DNA of 64,000 nucleotides from positions 1 to 64,000 of the forward strand of contig JAEZMD010000014.1 of NCBI GenBank assembly GCA_023435745.1, read 5' to 3'. This document shows positions 8,050-17,138 of the stretch, in pieces (position 1 is the stretch's first letter; every line of letters begins with the position of its first letter). Under the pieces are notes generated by a model that searched no databases, was not told the DNA's origin, and saw only the letters and a list, made by a program, of their open reading frames with translations. The translations under genes and the position numbers were made by a program. This stretch comes from Bacillota bacterium. GTDB taxonomy: Bacteria > Bacillota > Clostridia > Acetivibrionales > DTU013.

Positions 8050-10665
8050 ATGCCGGTAACACCAATGATGCAGCAATATCTGGACATGAAGGAGCAATAT
8101 AAGGATTGTATTCTTATGTTCAGGTTGGGCGATTTTTATGAGATGTTTTTCGATGACGCAGAGTTAGCGTCAAGAGAGCTTGAAATTACATTAACCGGCC
8201 GTGACTGCGGACTTGAGGAGCGGGCGCCAATGTGCGGAGTCCCATTCCATGCCGTTGATGGATATGTTGCAAGGCTCATATCAAAGGGCTACAAGGTAGC
8301 CATCTGTGAGCAGGTGGAGGATCCCGCGCTGGCAAAAGGGCTCGTAAGGAGAGAGGTCGTTAAGATCGTAACTCCCGGAACGGTCACAGATAGCTCGATG
8401 CTGGACGATAAAAAGAATAATTATCTTGTTTGCATCTATGCAAAGGGATCAATGTACGGCCTTGCGGCAGTTGACATATCGACAGGTGAGTTTTCAACCA
8501 CACGGATCACATGGGGAAATACACAGGGCAAGCTTTTTGACGAGGTGGCCAAATACGGTCCCGCCGAAATTCTTACAAATCAGGTGATCTGTCAATCCGC
8601 CGCGATCACCGGCCAGCTCCGCAATCGTTTTAATGCCTATATATCGCCGATGGAGGAGCAGTATTTTACAGACGCTTACTCGCTTGACATCTTAACCCGA
8701 AAATTCGGAGCCGACCCACTGCCTGCGGAAACCTCTGAGCTGTGTCTAAATGCTTGCGGCGCTTTGCTGACTTATCTGGAGCAAACTCAGAAGGTCGGAT
8801 TGGAACACATACAAAAAATCACGCCTTACAAGCTCGAAGAATTCATGATCCTGGATCTTTCCACCAGAAGAAATCTTGAGCTCACTGAAACCATGCGTGA
8901 GAAGGGCCGGAAGGGGACGCTCCTGTGGGTACTGGATAAAACAATGACCTCCATGGGCGCCAGAGGACTTCGCAGATGGATCGAACAGCCGCTGGTCAGC
9001 ACGGGAGACATCGCAGAACGTCTTGATGCGGTAGCTGAGCTTAAGGATAAGTTCATGGTTCGAATGGAACTCAGGGAAATTTTTAAAAGGATCTATGACA
9101 TTGAAAGGCTGATGGGTAAGGTTGTACTTGGCAGCGCCAATTGCCGTGATCTGATTTCATTGAAAAACTCGCTCATGCAGCTTCCTTACATCAAGGATAT
9201 TCTTGCCGCATGCTGTTCAGCTCTGATTTTACGCGATAACAGCCTGATGGAGACGCTTGAGGATATCGCGGAGATGATTGAACGCTCTATTATCGACGAC
9301 CCGCCTGTGTCTGTCAAGGAGGGCGGAATCATCAAATCCGGTTGGGACGAAGAGGTGGACAGGCTCAGGAATGCCACCACCGACGGAAAACAGTGGATCG
9401 CCTCACTTGAAGCGCAAGAGAAGGAAAGGACCGGCATCAAGAACTTGAAGATAGGCTTTACCAGAGTATTCGGCTATTATCTGGAGGTAACGAAATCCTA
9501 CTTTCATCTGGTGCCGCAGGAATATATCAGAAAGCAGACCCTTGCCAACTGCGAAAGGTATGTAACGCAGGAACTGAAGGAAATGGAAGAGACCATCCTT
9601 GGCGCCGAGGGTAAAATCATTGAATTGGAATATCAGATATTTACCGGGATCAGAGAAAAAATTGCTTCACAGGTCGGGCGTGTCAAACAGACCGCCGCTT
9701 GTCTTGCTGAGCTGGATGTATTGTGTTCGCTGGCGGAAACCGCAGATCGTGAGAATTATTGCAGGCCGGAAGTGAACAACGAGGGAACCATCCATATTGT
9801 TGGCGGCAGACATCCCGTCGTGGAAAAAATGCTTGAGCAAGGGGCATTTGTACCGAATGATACACTGCTTGATCTGGAAGATAACAGGCTTTCCATCATT
9901 ACGGGACCAAACATGGCAGGCAAATCCACCTATATGCGGCAGGTTGCATTGATCGTACTGATGGCACAGATCGGCAGCTTCGTACCTGCAGACACAGCGA
10001 CGATTGGTATAGCGGACAGGATATTTACAAGAGTCGGCGCATCCGATGATCTGGCGGCTGGGCAGAGTACCTTTATGGTCGAAATGTCCGAAGTCGCGAA
10101 CATACTGGATAATGCCACTTCGGGAAGCCTTCTGATTCTCGATGAAATCGGCAGGGGAACCAGCACCTTTGACGGTTTGAGTATCGCATGGTCGGTAATC
10201 GAGTACATATCGGACACTGAAAAGGTTGGCAGCAGAACGCTGTTTGCCACGCACTATCATGAACTGACAGAGCTGGAAGGCCAGATAACCGGCATTAAGA
10301 ATTACTGTATAGCTGTGAAGGAAAAGGGAGACGACATAATTTTCCTCAGAAGGATAATACGTGGAGGGGCTGACGGCAGTTATGGCATACAGGTTGCAAA
10401 GCTTGCCGGCGTACCTCGGATTGTCACAGATAGAGCTAAAGAGCTGTTGAAGGAACTGGAGGCTGCAGATATCAGCAAACACAGGGCAAAGCGGAGAAAG
10501 CTTCCGTTGGACGGGCAGGTCGAGCTGTTCGTGGTGGGCGGCAATGATGACAAGGCCGGCAAGGAAGTGCTCGAAGAATTGAAATCCGTTGATGTATCAA
10601 CGATCACGCCGCTCGATGCAATGAATGTGCTTTACAACCTGCAGCAAAAGGCAAGGAGAGGTTGA
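8050..10665 (+). CDS. mutS: DNA mismatch repair protein MutS
   Basis: The mismatch-recognition ATPase of post-replicative repair. The protein has 871 residues, the normal MutS1 length. The N-terminal GDFYEMF (27-33) contains the Phe-x-Glu mismatch-wedging motif. The C-terminal ABC-type ATPase has Walker A GPNMAGKST near 618-626, Walker B LLILDEIGRGTSTFDG, and ATHYHEL as the switch histidine region. Start ATG 8050 follows a GAGGTCGGGGGA site. The stop is separated by one base from the mutL start, so the two are translationally coupled. Confidence 0.97.
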   Translation: MPVTPMMQQYLDMKEQYKDCILMFRLGDFYEMFFDDAELASRELEITLTGRDCGLEERAPMCGVPFHAVDGYVARLISKGYKVAICEQVEDPALAKGLVRREVVKIVTPGTVTDSSMLDDKKNNYLVCIYAKGSMYGLAAVDISTGEFSTTRITWGNTQGKLFDEVAKYGPAEILTNQVICQSAAITGQLRNRFNAYISPMEEQYFTDAYSLDILTRKFGADPLPAETSELCLNACGALLTYLEQTQKVGLEHIQKITPYKLEEFMILDLSTRRNLELTETMREKGRKGTLLWVLDKTMTSMGARGLRRWIEQPLVSTGDIAERLDAVAELKDKFMVRMELREIFKRIYDIERLMGKVVLGSANCRDLISLKNSLMQLPYIKDILAACCSALILRDNSLMETLEDIAEMIERSIIDDPPVSVKEGGIIKSGWDEEVDRLRNATTDGKQWIASLEAQEKERTGIKNLKIGFTRVFGYYLEVTKSYFHLVPQEYIRKQTLANCERYVTQELKEMEETILGAEGKIIELEYQIFTGIREKIASQVGRVKQTAACLAELDVLCSLAETADRENYCRPEVNNEGTIHIVGGRHPVVEKMLEQGAFVPNDTLLDLEDNRLSIITGPNMAGKSTYMRQVALIVLMAQIGSFVPADTATIGIADRIFTRVGASDDLAAGQSTFMVEMSEVANILDNATSGSLLILDEIGRGTSTFDGLSIAWSVIEYISDTEKVGSRTLFATHYHELTELEGQITGIKNYCIAVKEKGDDIIFLRRIIRGGADGSYGIQVAKLAGVPRIVTDRAKELLKELEAADISKHRAKRRKLPLDGQVELFVVGGNDDKAGKEVLEELKSVDVSTITPLDAMNVLYNLQQKARRG

Positions 10666-10666
10666 C

Positions 10667-12619
10667 ATGGGGAAAATCATAATCCTGGACGAAAATACTG
10701 CAAACAAAATCGCAGCAGGTGAAGTGATCGAGCGTCCGGCTTCCGTCATAAAGGAGCTTGTTGAGAATTCAATCGATGCCGGAGCTGACAATATCAGTGT
10801 TGAAATCCGTAACGGCGGGATCTCATTCATACGTGTCATAGACAATGGCAGCGGTATCGCCGAGGATGACGTGCAAATCGCATTTGAAAGACATGCCACC
10901 AGCAAGATACGCAGAGCGGACGATCTGAGTTCCGTTATCAGCATGGGCTTTCGAGGCGAAGCTCTTGCCAGTATTGCCGCCGTTTCCGATGTGCAGCTCT
11001 CGACCAGGGTCAAGAGCTCAGTACAGGGGATCTCCGTCCATGTGAAGGGTGGCTGTGTTCTGGAGGAAAAGCCCGTGGGCTGTCCAATCGGAACTACTAT
11101 TACTGTCAGAGAGTTGTTTTTTAATACACCGGCACGGTATAAATTTTTAAAAAAGGATTCCACAGAGGCCGGAAATACCGCTGATGTGCTCAATCGTATT
11201 GCTTTGGGCTACCCCGACATCTCATTCAAATTGATCAGCAATGGCTCCGTACTTTTACATACGCCCGGAAATAATGACTTAAAAAGCGCCGTGTTCAGCG
11301 TATACGGCGCAGAAACTGCAAAACGCCTGCTGTCGGTGGACTATCAGGATGAACATGCAAGGATCACCGGATATGTCGGAAAAGCGGAAATCGCTAGATC
11401 CAACAGGAACCACCAGTCGATTTATGTCAACAGAAGGTATATCCGGAACAGAACTATATCCTCGGCCATTGACTCTGCTTATTCCACATTTCTGATGAAG
11501 AACCGGCATGCCTTCGTATTACTGGATATACGTTTGAATCCTGTTACGGTTGATGTGAATGTCCATCCATCGAAAATGGAGGTTAAGTTCTCAAATGAAC
11601 AGGATATTTTCAGGTCTGTTTATCATGCAATTAACGGTACATTGATGTCACAGTCGTCCTTCAGGACGCTGCCGGGAAGCGATAACGCAGCCCCGGGCAG
11701 TAACGCCGGCTCAGCCTATACATACATTGAACAACACGACCGTCAGTCCGCATATAAACTTCAATCCGGCGGTGCAAAGCCCGCTAACGGTCATAAATCG
11801 GTCTATTCCGCATATCCAGCCTATACGCAGCAGGACTTTGAATTGGTTAAGAAGGAACTGGACCGCAAGAGGGAAGAGGCGGTCGGCGGAAGCCTTGTCA
11901 GGGAGTCGCAAATGTCGGACTATGGTCCTGTTCATGGCAACTACGGTGAGTCAGTGTCAGATGCTACTCCTGCTACAGATGTTGTTCCTGCTACAGATGA
12001 TGCACATGCTATAAATGAACGTTCCGAGGATTACTCTCTTTTCCGAAACGCAAGGATCGTCGGACAGGCCTTTTCCACTTACATTTTCATCGAAAGCGGG
12101 GAGGAGCTGTTCCTTCTTGACCAGCATGCTGCCCATGAACGGATAAAATATGAAGAACTGAAGGAAGCATACGCGAAAAAAGAACCGTTTTCGCAGATAC
12201 TTGCATCCGGCATCCCTGTAGAGCTTACAGCAAATGAATTCCAATTTGCGATGGGTGAGGCTCATTTCTTTGATTCTCTTGGCTTCTCCTATGAATCCTT
12301 CGGGTCGAATGCCATTCTTCTGCGTTCCGTTCCTTTTGTGGGTGAAGGAACGAATGTCAGCAAGCTCTTTCTTGAGATACTTGGTTCTGTGATGAATGGC
12401 AGGAATGGAGATAAAAGTGTCATTGCGGACGAAACGTTGTATACGATGGCATGCAAATCCGCCGTGAAGGCGAATAAAAGGCTTTCAGATCTGGAAATAC
12501 AAGCGCTGCTGGACAGAATGAGCAAATTGGAGAATCCCTACACCTGTCCCCACGGACGCCCGGCAATCCTTAAGCTGAGGCGATACGATCTGGAAAAATT
12601 GTTTAAACGGATTGTATAA
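10667..12619 (+). CDS. mutL: DNA mismatch repair protein MutL with endonuclease motif
   Basis: A 650-residue GHKL ATPase that couples mismatch recognition to strand incision. ATG 10667 has AAGGAGAGG just upstream, inside the end of mutS. N-terminal ATPase motifs are ELVENSIDAGA, DNGSGI and GFRGEALASI. The C-terminal domain has DQHAAHERIKYEE, the DQHA(x)2E(x)4E metal-binding motif of MutL proteins with intrinsic nicking activity, plus ACKSAVKA and CPHGRP. This fits bacteria that lack MutH. The middle linker (about 340-460) is low-complexity and poorly conserved, as usual. Confidence 0.96.
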   Translation: MGKIIILDENTANKIAAGEVIERPASVIKELVENSIDAGADNISVEIRNGGISFIRVIDNGSGIAEDDVQIAFERHATSKIRRADDLSSVISMGFRGEALASIAAVSDVQLSTRVKSSVQGISVHVKGGCVLEEKPVGCPIGTTITVRELFFNTPARYKFLKKDSTEAGNTADVLNRIALGYPDISFKLISNGSVLLHTPGNNDLKSAVFSVYGAETAKRLLSVDYQDEHARITGYVGKAEIARSNRNHQSIYVNRRYIRNRTISSAIDSAYSTFLMKNRHAFVLLDIRLNPVTVDVNVHPSKMEVKFSNEQDIFRSVYHAINGTLMSQSSFRTLPGSDNAAPGSNAGSAYTYIEQHDRQSAYKLQSGGAKPANGHKSVYSAYPAYTQQDFELVKKELDRKREEAVGGSLVRESQMSDYGPVHGNYGESVSDATPATDVVPATDDAHAINERSEDYSLFRNARIVGQAFSTYIFIESGEELFLLDQHAAHERIKYEELKEAYAKKEPFSQILASGIPVELTANEFQFAMGEAHFFDSLGFSYESFGSNAILLRSVPFVGEGTNVSKLFLEILGSVMNGRNGDKSVIADETLYTMACKSAVKANKRLSDLEIQALLDRMSKLENPYTCPHGRPAILKLRRYDLEKLFKRIV

Positions 12620-12674
12620 ATATTATGGCGCTGGGTACAATTGGTAATTAGAGAGAGGGGGGACAAATCTTCAA

Positions 12675-13619
12675 ATGGAGCCTGTAATTGTCATTGTAGG
12701 CCCGACTGCATCCGGAAAGACCGGGTTATCTATAGAACTTGCAAAGCTGATTAACGGCAGCGTTGTTTCTGCCGATTCCATGCAAATCTACAGATATATG
12801 AATATCGGAACTGCTAAACCGGATAAAACTGAAATGTCAGGCATCAGGCATTACATGATTGATGAGGTGGATCCGGATGAGAACTTCAGCGTGGCAAAAT
12901 ACCGTGAGACGGCGCTGGATTCTATCAGGAAAATAATAAACGAGGGCGGGCATCCCATCATTGCAGGCGGTACAGGACTATATATCAATTCGCTTCTTTA
13001 TAATATCAATTTTTCTGAGACAATATGCGACAATGCGTTGAGAGACGAACTGAGAAAAGAAGCGCTGGAAAAAGGTAACCGCTATATTCATGAAAAGCTT
13101 CAGGTCATCGATCCAAAGGCGGCGGCAAAGATCCATGAAAATGATACCAAGCGTATCATTCGAGCAATTGAGGTATATACTCACACACACAGAACGATAT
13201 CAGAGCATGAAAGCTTGTCCCGTCTGGAGCCTCCGCCTTACAAATACATTGTATTCGGACTGAGCTGGGACAGGGAGAAGCTATATGCGCGGATCGACAG
13301 ACGAGTTGACAGGATGCTGGAGACCGGGTTGATCGAGGAAGTAAAGAAACTGGTTGAAATGGGATATGACAGGGGAACGACAGCGATGCAGGGAATCGGG
13401 TACAAGGAAGTTCTAAGCTTCCTTAAGGGCGAACAGACGCTTGAGGAGACAACCTACATACTTAAGCGCGATACCAGACATTATGCAAAGAGACAGATGA
13501 CATGGTTCCGAAGGATAAAAGAAATAAACTGGCTGGAACTTGACGAAAACACTGATTTGAAGGGAACTGCCGAAAAAATAATTCGGGAGTGTATTGCAAC
13601 CCATGGAATAATCTTGTAA
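12675..13619 (+). CDS. miaA: tRNA dimethylallyltransferase MiaA
   Basis: Transfers the dimethylallyl group from DMAPP to N6 of A37, making the i6A that MiaB then methylthiolates. The protein has 314 residues. GPTASGKT at 9-16 is the P-loop, DSMQIYRYMNIGTAKP is the tRNA/DMAPP-contact region and GGTGLYI follows. An unusually G-rich site (GAGAGAGGGGGGA) precedes the start by about 10 bases. Position downstream of mutL and upstream of hfq is a conserved bacterial order. Confidence 0.96.
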   Translation: MEPVIVIVGPTASGKTGLSIELAKLINGSVVSADSMQIYRYMNIGTAKPDKTEMSGIRHYMIDEVDPDENFSVAKYRETALDSIRKIINEGGHPIIAGGTGLYINSLLYNINFSETICDNALRDELRKEALEKGNRYIHEKLQVIDPKAAAKIHENDTKRIIRAIEVYTHTHRTISEHESLSRLEPPPYKYIVFGLSWDREKLYARIDRRVDRMLETGLIEEVKKLVEMGYDRGTTAMQGIGYKEVLSFLKGEQTLEETTYILKRDTRHYAKRQMTWFRRIKEINWLELDENTDLKGTAEKIIRECIATHGIIL

Positions 13620-13686
13620 AATTAAATTGATTCTTACAATACTGTACATTATCAAGTAAGAAGTATTCATTAAGGAGGATTTTCAC

Positions 13687-13926
13687 GTGAACAAGCCTAA
13701 TATTAACTTGCAGGACGTTTTTTTGAACCAGGTGAGGAAGGAGCATATCGCCGTTACCATTTACCTTACCAATGGCTTTCAGCTTAAGGGCATGGTAAAG
13801 GGGTTTGACAATTTTACCGTTGTCCTCGATACAGAAGGAAGACAACAGTTGGTATACAAGCATGCAATTTCTACTATCAGTCCGATGAAGCTTGTCAATT
13901 TCATTTTCAACGACAATAAGGAATAA
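13687..13926 (+). CDS. hfq: RNA chaperone Hfq
   Basis: A 79-residue Sm-like protein that forms hexamer rings and binds small RNAs and A/U-rich mRNA. The Sm1 region (residues 9-50) and the Sm2 motif are visible; the Sm2 core here reads YKHAISTI where many bacteria have YKHAIST. It starts at GTG 13687, with AAGGAGG 8 bases upstream. It follows miaA directly and ends at a bidirectional terminator facing lexA. Confidence 0.95.
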   Translation: MNKPNINLQDVFLNQVRKEHIAVTIYLTNGFQLKGMVKGFDNFTVVLDTEGRQQLVYKHAISTISPMKLVNFIFNDNKE

Positions 13927-13976
13927 CAATTGCGTCGTCCATAATGATTAGGGAATAGCACAGGTGCCGCATAAAG

Positions 13977-14015
13977 AAAGAGGCTGATCAAAGTATTATT
14001 TGGTCGGCCTCTTTT
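13977..14015. terminator. Bidirectional terminator between hfq and lexA
   Basis: AAAGAGGC and GCCTCTTTT form a long stem extended by CAAA/TTTG, with an A-rich left side and T-rich right side. It can end both hfq (plus) and lexA (minus), which converge here. Confidence 0.85.
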
Positions 14016-14022
14016 AGTACGA

Positions 14023-14673
14023 TTACAGTCTTCTGAAAACGCCGATAACCTTGCCAAGTATGGTCAGGTTGTCACGCACGATAATGGGATCCATATATTG
14101 ATTTTGCGGCTGCAGCCTTACATGATCCTTTTCCTTGTAAAAGGTTTTCACGGTCGCCTCGTCTCCGATCAATGCAACGACGGTATCTCCGTTGATGGCT
14201 GTGGACTGCTGTCTTACCAGAACAAGATCCTTATCAAGAATGCCTGCCTCGATCATACTCTCGCCTTGTACACGTAACATAAAAGCGGTGGAATTTTGTA
14301 CAAAATCTGCGGGGAGGGGGAATGTATCTTCAACATTTTCAACTGCGAGGATGGGAAGTCCGGCTGTGACTCTGCCGACTATTGGTACATCAACAAGCTC
14401 CCGTCTGGAATAATAATCTCTGGCATCAGAACTGTTATGTCGGGAGGTGTTTTTGCTGCCGTTCAACACCTTCAATGCTCTTGGTTTTGTGGGATCTTTC
14501 AGGATAAGACCGCTTTTTTCTAGTTTTTGCAGATATCCATGAACGGTTGATGTGGACTTAAAGCCAACAGCGCTGCATATTTCACGTACTGATGGGGGAT
14601 AGCCTTTTTCTTCGACCTGGCTATTCACAAAATCTAGAATTTGCTGTTGCTTATTATTCGGCTTCTTATTCAT
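14023..14673 (-). CDS. lexA: SOS repressor LexA
   Basis: Repressor of the DNA-damage response; it self-cleaves when stimulated by RecA filaments. The protein has 216 residues from ATG 14673, which has AAAGGAG at a spacing of 7; a GTG two codons earlier would be too close to that site. The N-terminal winged helix covers 1-65 (PPSVREICSAVGF, STSTVHGYL). The cleavage bond is Ala104-Gly105, the catalytic Ser139 sits in GESM and Lys176 in EATVK. It is divergent from a LysM gene, as in Bacillus (lexA-yneA), and three SOS boxes lie between them, so it is autoregulated. Confidence 0.97.
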   Translation of the reverse strand: MNKKPNNKQQQILDFVNSQVEEKGYPPSVREICSAVGFKSTSTVHGYLQKLEKSGLILKDPTKPRALKVLNGSKNTSRHNSSDARDYYSRRELVDVPIVGRVTAGLPILAVENVEDTFPLPADFVQNSTAFMLRVQGESMIEAGILDKDLVLVRQQSTAINGDTVVALIGDEATVKTFYKEKDHVRLQPQNQYMDPIIVRDNLTILGKVIGVFRRL

Positions 14674-14714
14674 ACCCACACTCCTTTGTAAAAATGGATT
14701 TCTTTACTATTGCC

Positions 14715-14743
14715 ATTATAATAAAAAAGATAAAAAAAGTCAA
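14715..14743 (-). promoter_or_regulatory. lexA promoter
   Basis: On the minus strand, TTGACT (14738-14743) and TATAAT (14715-14720) are separated by 17 bases. The leftmost SOS box overlaps the -35 element, giving a direct autorepression layout. Confidence 0.8.
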
Positions 14744-14754
14744 ACAAATGTTCG
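14741..14754. promoter_or_regulatory. SOS box 1 (LexA operator, imperfect)
   Basis: CAAAC-AAAT-GTTCG matches the Firmicutes LexA consensus CGAAC-N4-GTTCG with one mismatch in the left arm. It overlaps the -35 of lexA. Confidence 0.7.
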
Positions 14755-14763
14755 AAATAAATC

Positions 14764-14793
14764 TTGACATTAGAACACCCGTTCGTGTATAAT
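14764..14793 (+). promoter_or_regulatory. Promoter of the YneA-like gene
   Basis: A consensus TTGACA (14764-14769) and TATAAT (14788-14793) are 18 bases apart. SOS box 2 fills the spacer and box 3 lies just downstream of the start point, so LexA would block both binding and escape of polymerase. Confidence 0.88.
14772..14785. promoter_or_regulatory. SOS box 2
   Basis: AGAAC-ACCC-GTTCG has both four-base core arms intact (GAAC and GTTC) and sits between the -35 and -10 of the LysM gene promoter. Confidence 0.85.
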
Positions 14794-14799
14794 TGATTC

Positions 14800-14813
14800 A
14801 GAACAAACGTTCT
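14800..14813. promoter_or_regulatory. SOS box 3
   Basis: AGAAC-AAAC-GTTCT is a perfect inverted repeat of five-base arms with a four-base centre, placed at about +1 to +14 of the LysM transcript. Confidence 0.85.
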
Positions 14814-14831
14814 TTAGCGGAGGTCGATGTC

Positions 14832-15116
14832 ATGAATAAAAGATATGTTTTGAAAAACAGGAGACGGTTTTATTTATTTGTGATCATGGTTACCATAATT
14901 GTTTCGTCTGCCGCGCTTGCTGCCGGCGTGCAGGGCGCAGACACGGGCGATAAATATATATCAGTGGTCGTCGAACCCGGGGATACGCTTTGGGATCTGG
15001 CTTGCGAATACAAAAATTCGGGCGATTTGCGGCAGTATATAAGAGAAGTGGAAGAAATAAATAATCTGACAGACAGCATGATTTATGAAGGAGATATATT
15101 AAAGCTTCCTGTCTGA
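14832..15116 (+). CDS. YneA-like SOS cell-division inhibitor (membrane-anchored LysM protein)
   Basis: A 94-residue protein with a basic N-terminus, one membrane helix (about 12-32) and a LysM domain covering the rest (VVVEPGDTLWDLA to EGDILKLPV). In Bacillus subtilis, YneA has this layout, is divergent from lexA and halts division during SOS. Start ATG 14832 is chosen for GGAGG 8 bases upstream; the frame is open back to 14793 but nothing there has a ribosome site. Two LexA boxes inside its promoter support SOS control. Sequence identity with YneA is not claimed beyond domain layout and synteny. Confidence 0.85.
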   Translation: MNKRYVLKNRRRFYLFVIMVTIIVSSAALAAGVQGADTGDKYISVVVEPGDTLWDLACEYKNSGDLRQYIREVEEINNLTDSMIYEGDILKLPV

Positions 15117-15149
15117 TTTCGGGAGTTCACCCTGACACCACTTACTGCA

Positions 15150-15221
15150 TTTTACTCTGATAGTATTTACAGCTTTTCACTCTGAAAGTATTTAAGCCTT
15201 TCACTCTGAAAGAATTTCCCG
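15150..15221 (-). repeat. Three tandem 24-base units at the 3' end of the TPR gene
   Basis: Units at 15150-15173, 15174-15197 and 15198-15221 share the core ACTCTGAWAGWATTT. The third unit contains the stop codon of the TPR membrane protein, so the other two look like tandem copies of the gene's 3' end that decayed after duplication. Confidence 0.75.
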
Positions 15222-17138
15222 TATTTCCTCAAGTCTTTCTTTCGTCTCGGTATTTTTATACCGTTTACTAACCTCCAGATACTCTTCGTAGTATCTCTGA
15301 GCATTTTTATAATCAGCTATCTCATAATAAGTATCGCCAAGCGCCTTTAGAATAAAGCCGATCTTATTATTATATTCATATCCCTTGAGGAAAGCCTCAA
15401 GGGCTTCCTTGTTTTTGCCCAGCTTCTTATAAGCAGAGCCCATATTGAATTGAGCATATTCAGACTTTGAAATGTTCAGCGCACGCCTTGCTTCAGTAAT
15501 ACACTTCTGATATTCTTCCCGCAGCAGGTAGACTTTTGACAGATTCGTGTACGCCGTGGCGTTCCGGCTGTTTAGTTCAATTGCCTTTTTAAACTCGATT
15601 TCCGCCAGATCCAGATATTCAGTATTCTTTTTTTCTTCATCATAGCCGTTGAGATATCCTGTAGCCAGTGAATTATGCGCCCTGTCGCTTTTTGGCGCCT
15701 TGCCGACCACATCACTCCAAAGACGTATGCTGTCGGAGTAGATATAGTTCCTGTAGATAGTCAAGCCCGTATAGATAGGGATGAGTATAAGAGCTGCGAT
15801 TGCTGTCACAATAACAGGTGTTCTAAAAAGGTAACGTTTCTTGCGGGTTGAACTATAGTTTTCCTGTGTTGAACTAATGTACTCCTGTGTTGAACTATTG
15901 TCTACCTGTGGTGCGCTTTTGCTTTTCTCATCTGCGCTTTTCTTTTTCCGTTCGTATGAAAAAATGCCGATCAGGAAGATAATAAACCCGGCCAGCGGTA
16001 AATAAAGCCTGTGTTCAAAATAAACATCCTTGATGGAGATAAAGCTGGATTCCACGGAGAGAGCAATAAAGAACCAAAGGATTCCAAGAGAAACCAATCG
16101 GTTTCTCTTCCAGGTAAAAATCGTAAAAAGGCCGATCAAAAGCAAAATACCAAACGAGATGTAAGAATAATTATCCCAGATGGTTGGTGAAAGCGGATAA
16201 TCATTGCTATAATCAAAATTCTGACCTATCGGTATGAAGCAAAGCCGAATATATAACAGGATAACATTAAGCTGTGTGTAAAAATACTGGAACCGATCCA
16301 TTGAGGTGCTTGCCTTGAAGGCAACGTTAGGATCACTCTGGCTGTATCCTTTTAAGAGCAGGTTTGTTGCCGGAATTATCGGAACTGTGGCAAAGAGCAG
16401 TAAAAAAAATAATATCCTTTTTATCCACCCGGTTTTTTCGTCCTTCAAGAAAAACATGATTTCCAGCAGCAGCAGTGTGAACGGGATAGTTATCGTATTT
16501 TCCTTTGTAAACATGGCAAGCACTGTGAAGAAAAAGGTCAGTAGCAGCTGATGCCACCTTCCGCGTATTCTGTACCTAAGGAAAAAAAAGATAGCCAGCA
16601 AATAGAAGGTGGCAGCAAGAGAGGCGGTTCGCTGTACAATATATGTGACTGCATTTACCTGAAGCGGGTGGCACACAAAAAGTACGGCAGCAAGGACTGA
16701 AATCACATTGCTGTAACGAAACAAAGGCTTGCCCTTGAAATAGGGCAGAGAGAAAATCTTTTTTAAGATCAGATAAAATAGTATCCCGTTAAAAATGTGT
16801 ATCAGCAGATTTGTGATATGGTATCCTTCGACACCGTTATCATGAATAAAGTAATTAACTGAGAGAGTGAAATAAAGGACAATCCTGTTGGCATAGAACT
16901 CCCAAAGCGCAGGAAAATCGAACAGCTTATGGATGGCATAGTTGTTTGAAATAGAGCCGAAATCATCCAGCAGAAAGGGAACCGTAAAGCTGTTGCAATA
17001 CGCGATACCGGCCATAAGCGCTATTGCCGCAAATGCAACAGGTCTTTTAATTAATTTCCGGTTGAGCCACTTCATTCCTTTTAAAATGTTCAAATTCATA
17101 CTGCTTAATATATTCAATTCCGCCTTACTCCATTTCAC
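15201..17138 (-). CDS. Polytopic membrane glycosyltransferase-like protein with C-terminal TPRs
   Basis: A 645-residue protein. Residues 25-400 or so carry about ten membrane helices and, after the first, LLDDFGSISNN, whose Asp-Asp resembles the metal-binding acidic pair in the first external loop of GT-C (PMT/Tmtc-like) O-glycosyltransferases. Residues 480-640 hold several TPR units (YTNLSKVYL, YAQFNMGSAYKKLG, KALGDTYYEIADY). This membrane-plus-TPR layout is known from bacterial and animal O-mannosyltransferase-like proteins; the acceptor is unknown. Start GTG 17138 overlaps the upstream gene by 14 bases and has no clear ribosome site; ATG 17100 is an alternative. It is likely cotranscribed with the SLH-GH18 gene. 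Confidence 0.75.
   Translation of the reverse strand: MKWSKAELNILSSMNLNILKGMKWLNRKLIKRPVAFAAIALMAGIAYCNSFTVPFLLDDFGSISNNYAIHKLFDFPALWEFYANRIVLYFTLSVNYFIHDNGVEGYHITNLLIHIFNGILFYLILKKIFSLPYFKGKPLFRYSNVISVLAAVLFVCHPLQVNAVTYIVQRTASLAATFYLLAIFFFLRYRIRGRWHQLLLTFFFTVLAMFTKENTITIPFTLLLLEIMFFLKDEKTGWIKRILFFLLLFATVPIIPATNLLLKGYSQSDPNVAFKASTSMDRFQYFYTQLNVILLYIRLCFIPIGQNFDYSNDYPLSPTIWDNYSYISFGILLLIGLFTIFTWKRNRLVSLGILWFFIALSVESSFISIKDVYFEHRLYLPLAGFIIFLIGIFSYERKKKSADEKSKSAPQVDNSSTQEYISSTQENYSSTRKKRYLFRTPVIVTAIAALILIPIYTGLTIYRNYIYSDSIRLWSDVVGKAPKSDRAHNSLATGYLNGYDEEKKNTEYLDLAEIEFKKAIELNSRNATAYTNLSKVYLLREEYQKCITEARRALNISKSEYAQFNMGSAYKKLGKNKEALEAFLKGYEYNNKIGFILKALGDTYYEIADYKNAQRYYEEYLEVSKRYKNTETKERLEEIREILSE

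Noticed and set aside
9667..10482. A 271-codon open frame opposite mutS
   Set aside because: It lies wholly antisense to conserved mutS sequence, has no ribosome site and no recognisable domain; it is a by-product of mutS codon use.
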